From CBDUEF01 sp018063485 (GTDB taxonomy: Bacteria > Pseudomonadota > Alphaproteobacteria > Rhodobacterales > Rhodobacteraceae): a DNA stretch of 64,000 nt. A model generated the notes under the pieces. The model was not told the origin of the DNA, searched no databases, and saw nothing but the letters and a program-made list of their open reading frames with translations. Below are positions 17,443 to 27,668 of the stretch, piece by piece; the stretch's first letter is position 1, and the number at the start of each line of letters is the position of its first letter. The stretch is from the NCBI GenBank assembly GCA_037045435.1, contig JBAOID010000011.1, positions 22,707 through 86,706 of the forward strand, read 5' to 3'. Both the position numbers and the translations under genes were made by a program.

Positions 17443-20400
17443 CTATGGGCGGAACTTGATGGCGTCAAGACCCAGTGCACCATCTATCGTGGACCGCTCC
17501 AGTGCGGCACGCAGGATATCGGGATCAAGTGGCATCAAAACGCCGGTCTTGGTCCATAGGATAGCAATTTCGATTTCTCGCGTCGGATAGATTTGCGACA
17601 GGGCCGCATGATAGGCTCCCATTTGCCGAAGCAGGCCTTCGGGAACCTGATCGGCGCTGGCGGGAACAAGGCGATTCGATTTGTAATCAATGGCGGTGAT
17701 CTTGTCCGACTCGATGATCAAACGGTCAATGCTGCCTAAAACCCGTCCGACCGCCAGATCGGCGGTGATCGGCACTTCGGTCAGCGCATCTTTGGCAAAC
17801 AGGCCTGGCCAGATGGGGTGCAGTAAGGATGGCTGTGGCTTCGCTGAAGATATCGGCCTGCGATTCCTGGTTCGGAATCAGCTTTTCGGAAAGGCCGCCG
17901 CCACTGCAAGGAATCAACCTCTGGCAGGCGTTCCAGCAAAAGGTGCAGGGCAGTGCCGCGCGCCAGGGCATCTGCCGATGTCGCGTCAGAGTCCCCGAAC
18001 AGGGCCTTTTCGCCTCCCAGATCCGAGGGGGACAGCAATTTGTCTGCACGCTGCACAAGCGGTGCCGGGCTTTGCGCCCAGTTTGGCAAAATGCCCAAAG
18101 TGTCCCCTGCAGATGCTGCTGCCTGCCCGGCAGCCGTTGGCCAGACACCGAACGAATAGCGAATGCGACCCTGATCAAGGGAAAGCGCGCCCAAATCCTT
18201 CATCGCAGCTTCGACCAAGCGATACCATGCCCATTCAGATCGTGGTTTTGTTGTGGTTTTTCCCTTGCTGCCGCGGTCGAGTTTGGCCTCGCCTGCCCCG
18301 GCAACGATCAGCCAACAGCGCGCGCGGGTCAGCGCGACATACAACAGGCGCAGGCTTTCGTCTTGCCGTCGCTTTTCTCTTGTGGCGCGGGTCTGTGCAA
18401 TAATGGCCGGGCTTGAATCCTTGGCGGTTTTCCAGGCAGGAAGGCCTTCAGGCAGAAGATAAATCTCATCGCGATCTTGTGGTGTCCGGTCGGCGGTATC
18501 GGGAAGAATCACGATGGGGGCCTCAAGCCCCTTGGCGCCATGCACCGTCATCACCCGAATGCGTTTACCCTCGCTGTCCATCTGACGCTTGACCTCAACG
18601 TCGTCCGTTTCCAGCCAGATCAGAAAGCCGGTAAGGCTTGGTGCGTCGAGCCGCTCATAGGCCAGCGCCTGCAACAGAAACTCATCAATTCCATCCTCGG
18701 CCTCGGGACCAAGCCGGGCCAACAGCCGCCGCCGACCCTCGTGGCGTATCAGCGCCCGCTCGATAAGATCATAGGGGCGAAGGAAGTCGGACTGATCGCG
18801 CAAATCATGCAACATGGCCAGGGTTCTTGGGTGCTCATCGGCGCGCGCGCGCAGAGTTTCCCACAAAAACCCCTTGCGGCCATGTGCCAGATCGTAAAGT
18901 TCGGCTTCGGTCCAGCCACAAAGTGGCGAGCGTAGCAGGGCAGCCAGCGACAGATTATCCTCGGGCGTTGCCAGAAAGGACAGAAGGGCGGCAAGATCCT
19001 TGACGGCCAGTTCTGCCCCCAATTTCAGTCGGTCCGCGCCGGCAATTGGCAGGCCCAATTGCTTGCAACAGCGGATCACCTCGGAAAACAGGGCCGAGCG
19101 GCGCTGCACAAGGATCAGGAAGTCCCCGGCATGAACCAGGCGATCGCCGGTGTCGGTGGGAATCTGGGTGCCGCTGTCGATCATACTCTTGATCTCAGTG
19201 GCAATTTTCAGGGCAAGCTGGGCTGAATGATGGGTCTCGGAGATCAGATCGACAGGGTCTTGCCAGTCTTCATTTGCGGCCGTCTTGACCGGCTCGATCA
19301 AGGGCCACAGATCAACACGACCGGGCATGTGATCCTTGAAGGCAAGATGAAGAATATTGTCGCCCATTGCATCGGGGAAATGATCGGCAAAAGTGCGATC
19401 CACCAGTTGCAGGATAGCTGGCGATGAGCGGAACGAATATTCCAGTTGCAAATTCTGCATCTGCTGACCCGCGCTGTCGAATCTGGTTTTGAAGCTGTGT
19501 TGCTTTTCATCAAAGGCCGCGATGTCTGCGCCCTGAAAGGAATAGATCGACTGCTTCTTGTCCCCCACGACAAACAGTGTTCGCCCGCCTTTTCGGGTGC
19601 CTTCGCCAGCGGTAAATTCGGCGGCAAGCAGTTCGATAACCCGCCATTGATCGGGGCTTGTGTCTTGCGCCTCATCGACAAGGATATGGTCGATGCCCCC
19701 ATCCAGCCGGAACAACACCCATGCAGCAACGCGCGGATCGGTCAAAAGGGCGATGGCCTTCTGGATCAGGTCATCGAAATCGAGCCAGCCGCGTACGGAT
19801 TTGCGTGCAGCATAAATTGGCAGAAAGGCTGCGGCAAAGCGATGAAGAACCCCGGTTCTGTCTGCGGCCTGCAACCCAATGCGCCGCCAGCGCGCGGCCT
19901 CTACCCGAAGCATCAGATCTTCCAGGGCTGCCATTGCATCGGCGATGCGGCCACGCGTTGGTTTGGTTGGAAAGCTGCCGATCTTGGCCGAAAATGGTTC
20001 GGCGGCGCTGCTGCCAGTCAGAAAAATCGTCTCTAACATGGCCAGCAAGGCCAGATCCGCTTTGGCAAAGTCAAAACCAGATAGCTTCACCGCCGCCTTT
20101 TCATCATTGCCACCGGCCTGCAGCATTGCTGGCAGGATCGCATCAAATAACGCGGCTTCATCGCCTAAAAACACATCGGCCAAAATGCGGGCTTCGCTTT
20201 CATCCGCAGCCACCTTGAATCCGGCTCTGATTTCAGTCGCGGATTTTGGCAGATTGAACCCCGCTCGCCCGCCGACGACCTGTTCCACAAGCCGGGTAAA
20301 ATCATCGCCGGTATAAATCCGAGCGATTTCCACCATGATTTCGGGCGCAAGCGTATCGGCCATTTCTTCGACGATCTCGGCGCGCATCAGCCGGGCGGCG

Positions 20401-20849
20401 CGGTCGTCCAATTCGGTAAACTGTGGCGAAACCCCGGCTTCAAGCGGAAAGCGGCGCAAGAGTGCGGCGCAAAAGCTGTGGATGGTTTGAATCCGCAACC
20501 CGCCCGGTGTTTCGATGGCCCGTGCGAACAGCCGACGGGCCCGCGCCAGAGCTGCGGCGTCATGCGCGTCGCTGTCGCCCAGGGTGACCAATGCCGCGCG
20601 CAAATCGGTATCCCGCATCATCGCCCATTCGCCAAGCCGTCTGAACAAGCGATTCTGCATCTCGCTGGCAGCGGCTTTGGTATAAGTCAGACACAGAACG
20701 TGCTGTGGCTGCACGCCGGCCAGCAAAAGCCGTGCCACCCTGTCAGTAAGAACCCGTGTCTTGCCAGAGCCTGCGTTAGCAGAAAGCCATGTGGAGGCTG
20801 TGGGTTGCGAGGCCTGAACCTGCCGTTCAGAGGCTGATCCACGAGTCAT
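17443..20849 (-). CDS. addA: AddAB helicase-nuclease subunit A (frame broken by two +1 near 17894 and 17806)
   Basis: UvrD-like helicase plus RecB-type nuclease that processes double-strand breaks. Motifs in order: NAGSGKTRVLTDRVA (Walker A), ILVDEAQDTSPDQW (Walker B), DKKQSIYSFQGAD, VMTVHGAKGLEAPIV and RLLYVALTRAR. The last 460 nt hold the nuclease domain, with AIDYKSNR in a third frame. Extra bases near 17894 and 17806 split it into three frames; removing them gives 1134 aa, normal for alphaproteobacterial AddA. It overlaps addB by 4 nt. Confidence 0.93.
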
Positions 20850-23800
20850 TCCAAAGCCTCTGGGCCGACGATTTCTGCCGTTGCGCGATCAGACATTTCC
20901 CATTCCCCATAGCGCGCAAGGTGATCGTAATCCCCTTCGAACCGATCCTGAAACACGGCTCGGCGCGCGGTATAGCCGGTTTCCCGGGTCTGATACTGTT
21001 CGATGAGGTGGATCAGCTTTTCCCAGACATCGGCCAGGAGTTCAGGGGTTATCGCGGTTTCAATCGCTTTCTCGCCCGCCCCCAGGCCGATGTAGCTGAT
21101 CATTTCCACCTCGCATGGCCCCAAATCCTTAAACCCGCCGCGTTCGGCCATAGCGGCCGCCAGCAGCAATTGCTTGTCATATTCACTTTGCTGCCTTTCA
21201 CTGGGTGGGCTGCCGGTCTTGTAATCCATGATCAGCAGCTTGCCATTCGGCAGGCGATCAATCCGGTCGGGGGTGCCAAACAGGGTGAAAGGCAAAGGAT
21301 CCAGCCGAAGCGCGCCTTGCGTCTCGATGGCCTGGGGGGTGCCGCCGTATTTGCTGTCTTGCGTCAGGATGTGACCTGCTGCGCGCTCCAGGCGGGCAAG
21401 CCAAAACACGCGGGCGGCGGGAAATGGGGTTTCAGCAGCAAGAACTTCGGCCGCGATCTTCATAAGGCGGTGAAAGGCCATGTCTCGCGTCTCATCGACA
21501 ACGCGCTCACGGACAAACCGTTCCAGGATTTTGTGAAAGACATTGCCACGATCGCGCGGATCGGGGGCTTGGCGCAAAGGGTCAAGCGGCGACAGGCGCA
21601 AGATGTAGCGCGCGTAAATTGCATAGGGATCCCGGATCAACCGCGCGATATTGGTGAGTGACAGTTTTTCAGGGCGCGCGGTAACCGGCGGTCGTGGTTG
21701 TGGGCGTTTGGCCGGTTTCAAGCGGGGATCGTGACGCATTTCAGGCGTTGGTGCATCAAGCACCCGTGCCAAATCGAGCCAATAGCGCCCACGCGTTCGC
21801 ATCTGTGAAACCGCGTCGCGGCCGCGCTGATCGGGCAAGCCATCCATCAGGTTGAGCAAACGGTTGAGCCAGCGTGATGGCACGGTTTCTGCCTCGGCGT
21901 CTCGACTTGAGCGGGTGATGATCACGCGCGGCGCAGCAATGGCCTGCTGGTAATCATGCGCGGAAAGGCCGATCTGTCGTTCGGGCAACAATAGCCCCGC
22001 ATCCTTGCGCATTTGCCGATTAAGCCACGGGTCTGGCGGCGGCAGTCTTGGCCAGATGCCATCATTCATTCCCCCCAGAATGACCAGCTCTGCCCCCTGA
22101 ACCCGTGCCTCGAGCGTGCCCCAGATCATGATTTTCGGATGGGGGTGGACCGAGTCGCGCACCTCACCACGGGTCAGCAGCGCCAATACCAGAGCGCGAT
22201 AGTCAAATGGGGTGAAAAGTCCACCGTGCACGGCTTCGTCGGCAAGATCGTCCATCAAAGTCAGTGCTGCTGTACCCGCCTCTTTCAGCCACAGAGCGCC
22301 CGACCCCGTTCGGCCCGGTCCGGCGGCAAGCGTTTCACTCAACATGCGGTGACGGGCGACGTGCTCGGCAAGCGGCGCGGTCCGGATTTCGTCAAGCCCG
22401 CAGATGCAATTTGATAACCATTCTGCCCAAGCCAGCGCTCCGGGTTTGCCTGATGCCGCTGCCCATGCTCTCAATGCGTTGCCATCGGGAAACGCCGGCC
22501 CCTCGCGGCGCAACTTCAATTCAAGATCGCGTGTGAAAAGCAAATGTTGTCCGCGCTCGGCACCTGACCCGGTCAGCGGATGTTTCAAGAGCACCAAAAG
22601 CCGGTCAGACGTCAGCTTTTCCCCGGTCAGGTCCGCAACATGCCGCAAGAACCGCCCCGGCGCAGAAAGCGACAGCGGCTTGCCGGCGGAATCGTCGGGC
22701 AGGATGCCCCAGCGGTCAAGCACGGCGGTAACTTGCCGGGTCAGGGTCCGGTCAGGGGTGATCAGGGCCGCCGTTGTTCCCGTTTCAGCAGCTTCGCGCA
22801 GGATCAGGGCGATTGCCGTGGCCTCCTGGCGTTGGGATTGCGCCTCAATCAGACTGATTTCCTGCGTTGCCGCTGTAAGATCAGGCAGTAGCGGCCCTTC
22901 TTGCAGCCAACGATCAGTAACCGGGGCGGGGCGAAGCGAGAGCGAAATCAGTTTGTTGCGCTCAGGATTGGGCGGGTCGGCCCGGTGCCATTCCTGCGTG
23001 TCGGCTGGAGAAAGGCCCAGCCGATCAAGAAGCCTGCGAAAACGAAACTGCGGATGATCCTCGGCAGTCATCGCATCTGACATAGAGTCCCAGACTTCGG
23101 CGGGCATATCGGGATCAAAGCCCGGCAAGATCAGCGCACCTTGTGGCAGACTGGCGACCAGTTGCATGAGTTGCAAGGTGGTTCCGCGCGAACCGGTAGA
23201 GCCCGCGATCAGTACGGGATTGGCGGGCGGCGCGATTTTCCACTGCTCGGCCAGATTTCCCACAGCGAGGCGTTGGCGTGATTCGACATCAAGCACCTCG
23301 CTATCTTCGAAGACCGGTGTAATCAGACGGAGGAATTCTTGCGAGCGCTCCCAATGTGCGGAATGACCAGATACATCCAGATCTGCGACAGTTTTGGGTG
23401 ACACGCCTTCACCGTGCATTTCGTCCATCAGTCCGGCAAGGGAATCGGCCAGATCATAGAGGGCAGAGCGTGGGGCAAGGTCGGGCTGCGCATCCAGAAG
23501 TTTGCTGATCAATTGAGCAAGTTGCAACCGACGTCGCAGGGCCGGAGCAGCCTCGGGCAAATCGGCCAAAATGGGCAGATTGGTAATCAGCCGGATGCGG
23601 GGCAGGATCATCGCCCCCGTTTCGGTAAGGATCTGTAGTACCCGCCGTTGCATGCGGGTAGTGTTCACGATCAGCGTGACGCCTGCCATTGCTTCGGGTG
23701 GCTGGCCGATCATCCGCGCCCGCAACCCTGCCACCAACTTGCGGGGAAAATCCACGCCGGGTGGCAGGGTAAAGACGCGAGGGCCGGAGGCTTCAAACAT
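20846..23800 (-). CDS. addB: Double-strand break repair protein AddB
   Basis: Second subunit of AddAB: inactivated helicase fold plus a RecB-type nuclease. 984 aa from ATG 23800, which begins MFEASGPRVFTLPPG and overlaps murU by 8 nt; the upstream ATG at 23857 would run deep into murU. The C-terminal nuclease region (from about residue 700) has the segment SLTNIARLIRDPYAIYARYIL and the catalytic LLIMDYKTGSPP. No N-terminal Walker A is visible, as in other alphaproteobacterial AddB proteins. It is intact. Confidence 0.92.
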   Translation of the reverse strand: MFEASGPRVFTLPPGVDFPRKLVAGLRARMIGQPPEAMAGVTLIVNTTRMQRRVLQILTETGAMILPRIRLITNLPILADLPEAAPALRRRLQLAQLISKLLDAQPDLAPRSALYDLADSLAGLMDEMHGEGVSPKTVADLDVSGHSAHWERSQEFLRLITPVFEDSEVLDVESRQRLAVGNLAEQWKIAPPANPVLIAGSTGSRGTTLQLMQLVASLPQGALILPGFDPDMPAEVWDSMSDAMTAEDHPQFRFRRLLDRLGLSPADTQEWHRADPPNPERNKLISLSLRPAPVTDRWLQEGPLLPDLTAATQEISLIEAQSQRQEATAIALILREAAETGTTAALITPDRTLTRQVTAVLDRWGILPDDSAGKPLSLSAPGRFLRHVADLTGEKLTSDRLLVLLKHPLTGSGAERGQHLLFTRDLELKLRREGPAFPDGNALRAWAAASGKPGALAWAEWLSNCICGLDEIRTAPLAEHVARHRMLSETLAAGPGRTGSGALWLKEAGTAALTLMDDLADEAVHGGLFTPFDYRALVLALLTRGEVRDSVHPHPKIMIWGTLEARVQGAELVILGGMNDGIWPRLPPPDPWLNRQMRKDAGLLLPERQIGLSAHDYQQAIAAPRVIITRSSRDAEAETVPSRWLNRLLNLMDGLPDQRGRDAVSQMRTRGRYWLDLARVLDAPTPEMRHDPRLKPAKRPQPRPPVTARPEKLSLTNIARLIRDPYAIYARYILRLSPLDPLRQAPDPRDRGNVFHKILERFVRERVVDETRDMAFHRLMKIAAEVLAAETPFPAARVFWLARLERAAGHILTQDSKYGGTPQAIETQGALRLDPLPFTLFGTPDRIDRLPNGKLLIMDYKTGSPPSERQQSEYDKQLLLAAAMAERGGFKDLGPCEVEMISYIGLGAGEKAIETAITPELLADVWEKLIHLIEQYQTRETGYTARRAVFQDRFEGDYDHLARYGEWEMSDRATAEIVGPEALE

Positions 23801-24488
23801 TGACGGATCCAAGCAGGGCTTCGGCCTTTGCAATAGAGCTGGGTTGGCCAACATCACACCAACCGCCGCTATGGATCAGACCATAGGCCCTGCCGCGTGC
23901 GATCATCAGATCCCAAAGCCGGTTCAGGGAAAATACGGCTTCTGGAATCGTCACCAACAGATCAGGGCGGATGATTTGCGCACCAAGGTAGATCAACCCT
24001 TCCGCCCCATTGGCCCGACTCAACCTGCCTTGCTCTTGCCACAGAAAATCGCCCTTGCCACTGTGTCCGATGGCTTTTTCCGCAGGCAAAAGCAACAAAA
24101 GCGCGTCCATCCGGCTCTCATCCCAGGCAGCCATCAATTGCATCAAGGGGTTTTCGCCGGTCCAGACCGCATCAGAGTTCAAGGTCAGAACCGGACCCTC
24201 CCCCAGAAGCGGCAGGGCTGCGCGTAATCCGCCGCCGGTTTCAAGAATTTGCTCGCGCTCCCAGGAGAAGGTGATGTTTCGCCCGGCCAAATACCGTTCC
24301 ACCTGATTGCCCCGATAATGCAGGTTGGCCACCCGTCGCTGTATATGGGCGGCATCTGCGAGGGCGAGGGCGTGGTCGATCAAAGGTTTGCCCGCCACTT
24401 CAACCATGGGCTTGGGCTTGTCTGCCGTCAGTGCCGCCATTCTGGTGCCGAAACCTGCGGCAAACAACATCAAGGGAAATGGCTGCAT
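23793..24488 (-). CDS. murU: Nucleotidyltransferase, MurNAc-1-P uridylyltransferase (MurU)-like
   Basis: 231-aa sugar-phosphate nucleotidyltransferase. The N-terminus MLFAAGFGTRMAALTADKPKPMVEV carries the GxGTRM/L signature and the catalytic Lys; LETGGGLRAALPLL and TLNSDAVW complete the active site. In Pseudomonas and Caulobacter, MurU with kinase AmgK recycles MurNAc to UDP-MurNAc, bypassing the fosfomycin target MurA. The adjacent overlapping kinase gene supports this. Other sugar substrates cannot be excluded. Confidence 0.82.
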   Translation of the reverse strand: MQPFPLMLFAAGFGTRMAALTADKPKPMVEVAGKPLIDHALALADAAHIQRRVANLHYRGNQVERYLAGRNITFSWEREQILETGGGLRAALPLLGEGPVLTLNSDAVWTGENPLMQLMAAWDESRMDALLLLLPAEKAIGHSGKGDFLWQEQGRLSRANGAEGLIYLGAQIIRPDLLVTIPEAVFSLNRLWDLMIARGRAYGLIHSGGWCDVGQPSSIAKAEALLGSVNV

Positions 24489-25475
24489 TGTTTTCCTATC
24501 CGGGCCAGAACTTCGGGGGTGGGTTCAGGAAGCAATTCCTCGCAGAACCGGGCGACATCTGCCAGCGCAGGGTGCCCAAGGTTGCGCTGCAATTGTCCCC
24601 AGACGCGCGGGATCAGTGGTAAATAGCCGGGCTTGCCACTTTTCAGGCAAAGCCTTGCGAAGATCCCGATTATGCGCAGGGCGCGCTGGGCACCCAAGGC
24701 GGCATAGCTTGCCGTAAAATCCGATGCCCCGGTTGCGGTTATGAACTGTTTCACCACGGCGGATTCAATTTCGACCGAAACGTCGCGCCGGGCGTCCTGC
24801 ATCAGTGAAACCAGATCGTAACCCGGCTGCCCCATCTGGGCGAGTTGAAAATCAAGCAGCCCCACCCGCGCAAGACCTGCTCGCGCTGGCAGCCACAGCA
24901 GGTTTTCGGCGTGATAATCGCGCAGGATCATCACTCTGGGTCCGTCGGCGTGGCGCGACAGCACATCTGCAAGGGCGGTGCGGAAGGCGGAAGTGGGCAC
25001 ACGCTCACCAGTGGCGGCAAAGCGATACCAATCCAGCGCAAGACATGCCGCATCCGCCCAATCCAGCGCCGACAGGTCGTTCAATCCCTGTGGTGCCGGG
25101 TGTGCTTGCAGGTGCAGCAAGACGTTGGTAGCGGCGGTGTACAGTGTATTTTCCCGCCCGGAATTCAGACCGGATCAGTCGTGCATATGTGTCGTTTCCC
25201 AGATCCTCCAGCAGCAGGAAGCCGTTGGTCAGGTCTCTGGCCATGATCCGGGGGGCCGACAGCCCCAATGCGCGTAAATGCGTAGCGATGCGAATGAAAT
25301 CAGCCGGATCATCACCCTTGCCAGGAGGTGCATCCATCAAGACAGCGGTTTCGCCATTCAGCGAAAGCCTGTCATAGCTGCGATCCGAGGCATCTCCGGC
25401 AAGAAAGGCCCGATGTGCCGCACCCCAGCCGGTTGTTTTCAGGAAGGTCCGGGAAAGGGTGTGTCTCTCAGACAA
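24470..25475 (-). CDS. amgK: Aminoglycoside-phosphotransferase-fold kinase, AmgK-like (frame broken by +1 near 25154)
   Basis: Predicted anomeric MurNAc/GlcNAc kinase of cell-wall recycling. The N-terminal half (ATP-binding lobe) contains AHRAFLAGDASDRSYDRL and GFLLLEDLGNDTYARL; the C-terminal half has the catalytic-loop VMILRDYHAENLLWLP and metal-binding LLDFQLAQMGQPGYDL. The halves are in different frames; one extra G in a GGG run near 25154 explains it, giving 334 aa. It overlaps tsaE by 8 nt and murU by 19 nt. Confidence 0.85.
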
Positions 25476-25956
25476 AGGTTCCGCCCCACTCTTGGTTCAG
25501 GGCCGCAATGAACTGAGGGTGGTTCGGGGCTGAAATGGTCACTCTGCGGCCCTCGTCTGCGTGTAACATTGTGATCGCAATCGCTTTGGGCGGCAAAAAC
25601 TTTCCCATCCGCTCTGGCCATTCGATCAGGCAAATCGCTGTCTTGAACGCCTCTTCAAGGCCAAGCTCGAAAACCTCATCAGGGTGGCTGAGGCGGTAAA
25701 GATCGGCATGCCAGATTTCGACTTCGGCTGCGTCATAGGTTTGGACCAGGGTGAAGGTCGGCGAGGGGACATCCTCGTTTCGTCCCAGCCGAGTCTGGAT
25801 GATTGAGCGCGCGAGGTGGGTTTTCCCTGCCCCAATCGGCCCAGACAGAAGCACAACATCACCCGCAACCAGGCGCGGCGCAATCCATTCACCCAGCAAG
25901 GTGGTGGATTGCTGCGAAGGAAGGAAAATCTGAAGTGTTGGAACTGTGTTGGGCAT
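25468..25956 (-). CDS. tsaE: tRNA threonylcarbamoyladenosine biosynthesis ATPase TsaE
   Basis: P-loop ATPase that drives turnover of the TsaBD complex making t6A37 in tRNA. 162 aa with Walker A LLSGPIGAGKTHLARSII, switch region VPSPTFTLVQTYD and the conserved IWHADLYRLSHPDE and LIEWPERMG segments. It is the promoter-proximal member of the overlapping tsaE-amgK-murU-addB-addA run, 46 nt downstream of the PAS gene. Its partner tsaD is in this window at 42.4 kb. Confidence 0.94.
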   Translation of the reverse strand: MPNTVPTLQIFLPSQQSTTLLGEWIAPRLVAGDVVLLSGPIGAGKTHLARSIIQTRLGRNEDVPSPTFTLVQTYDAAEVEIWHADLYRLSHPDEVFELGLEEAFKTAICLIEWPERMGKFLPPKAIAITMLHADEGRRVTISAPNHPQFIAALNQEWGGTFV

Positions 25957-26002
25957 GGGCCAACACTAACCTTCAATGCAGCCGCCGCAAGCCGGGAAGC
26001 GG

Positions 26003-27565
26003 TCAGGCAGATTGACGTTGCGCACCTTTGGCCAATCGTGGCTTGTCGGTCTTGTTCGCGGTAAGCGGACGAAACTCCGTCAACGTCGCCCCTCCCGCCA
26101 GGGGGGCTACCCGGCATTGCACTTCGCGACCGTCCAGCAGCCGTGTGTCTGCCTGCCATTCCAGGCGGTTGCCGACCATCGCGCTGAAACTCTCGATTTC
26201 AGCCCAAAGCGCGCTGGGCGTTGAAAGGGCGCGCCAATGCTGAGCCATGCTTTGCATGGTGTTTTCTGCCAGTGTAGCACCGGGGTCATTGCCCCAAAGC
26301 TCGGTATAGGCCCTGTTGGACATGACCAGTTGCCCCGATTGCGCAAAGACGGCGACCGCAACATTCAAGGTATCAATCACGGATTGCCCCAGATCAAGAT
26401 CCGCCCGATAGCGACGCGTGCGCAGCATTTCAGATGAGATATCTTCAATCATCAGTGCCAGAGCGCCATTTGGGTGCGGGCGCCCGATAACCCGGAAGAT
26501 TTGCCCATCTGGCAGGTTCCAGGTTTCTTCATAAAGCCCCGAGGCCGCCGCCCGTTCCATATTTACGATCTGGTGCCGCCAGTCGTGATAATCTTTGGGT
26601 TCCGGGATCATATTGCGATCCCGCATCGCATCAAGGAACGCTGTCAGAGAGGGACGTAGCGTCAGAAAATCGACGGGTAATCCGGTAAGATCAAGCAGGG
26701 CGGGGTTGAACAGGTGCAAATGACGCTGATCATCAAAAATGGCGAGGCCAATGGGCAGTTGCGCGAAGGTCTTTGTCAGGGTTTGCATGAAATCACGCAG
26801 CGAGGCCTCGGCCGTGACGGCGGCATCACAAGGCAAAGCGAACAAAAGCCGCCCGGTGCCTTCGGGTTCGGATGTCACCTCAAACCACAAGATACTTCCG
26901 CCAGGAAAGGCCACGCTTTGTCTTTGATTGCGCAAGGCCAAGGTTGAGGAAATTCGGTCAAACAAGCGCGGCAAAGGCCAACTGAGTGCCTTGCCGGGCA
27001 CAAGATGATCTGCGACCAACATCAGGTAGGTTGAATTGGACCAGATCACGTCCCCGGTGCTATTTTCGCGCCAGATCAGAATCGGAGACTTGGCGGCGGT
27101 CTGGCGCAACAAGGCCAACTCATCAGTCATGGCGCGAAGCGTCAAGGCGTTGGGCCCGGACGCGCCGACAGCGGCCGACGGGTCGCTGAGGCGGATGCGT
27201 ACAAGCCCTCCGCGCATATCCGCCTCGACCAGAAGCGGCCTTCCCGCTTCGGGTTCGGAATAATGCGTGACTACGCCCTCAAGCCTCAGCCGGTCAGGCA
27301 AATCGCTGAAATCATCGAGATGCGGCGCAAGATAGCCTGACAGTTTTGCCCAGGGCGATCCGGTGATCTGGATGGTGCTGAGCAAGGCACGGGCGTTGGA
27401 CGTGCTGTCGACAAGGGTTTCGCCGTCGAAAAGAAAGGCCGCAACCGAGTCACTGTCCTGAAAAATGCTGAATTGCGGGCGCTTATCCTGTCTGGAAAAC
27501 CACATCAGAACCGCAACACCAAGCGTGGCAGCAAAGGTTGCCGTCGCGATCATTTCAATCAGCAT
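26003..27565 (-). CDS. PAS-domain protein without kinase domain
   Basis: About 520 aa. An N-terminal membrane helix (MIATATFAATLGVAVLMWF) is followed by a cytoplasmic part with PAS-like segments at roughly residues 150-240, 270-380 (FAQLPIGLAIFDDQRHLHLFN) and 400-500 (LGQSVIDTLNVAVAVFAQSG). The dimerisation-like YRADLDLGQSV appears between the last two, but no H-box, N, G1 or G2 kinase motif follows. It resembles orphan PAS proteins seen in Rhodobacteraceae at this position, possibly DivL-like scaffolds; the role is unknown. Start at 27565 chosen to begin with the membrane helix. Confidence 0.75.
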   Translation of the reverse strand: MLIEMIATATFAATLGVAVLMWFSRQDKRPQFSIFQDSDSVAAFLFDGETLVDSTSNARALLSTIQITGSPWAKLSGYLAPHLDDFSDLPDRLRLEGVVTHYSEPEAGRPLLVEADMRGGLVRIRLSDPSAAVGASGPNALTLRAMTDELALLRQTAAKSPILIWRENSTGDVIWSNSTYLMLVADHLVPGKALSWPLPRLFDRISSTLALRNQRQSVAFPGGSILWFEVTSEPEGTGRLLFALPCDAAVTAEASLRDFMQTLTKTFAQLPIGLAIFDDQRHLHLFNPALLDLTGLPVDFLTLRPSLTAFLDAMRDRNMIPEPKDYHDWRHQIVNMERAAASGLYEETWNLPDGQIFRVIGRPHPNGALALMIEDISSEMLRTRRYRADLDLGQSVIDTLNVAVAVFAQSGQLVMSNRAYTELWGNDPGATLAENTMQSMAQHWRALSTPSALWAEIESFSAMVGNRLEWQADTRLLDGREVQCRVAPLAGGATLTEFRPLTANKTDKPRLAKGAQRQSA

Positions 27566-27668
27566 TCCATAGCACCTCTGGCTGCCACACGGCTGCAACT
27601 TAAGCGCGATCTTATTAATAGGAAATTAATTCCAAGGCGAAAGCCGGCGTGGGCTGAAAAAAACGCCG

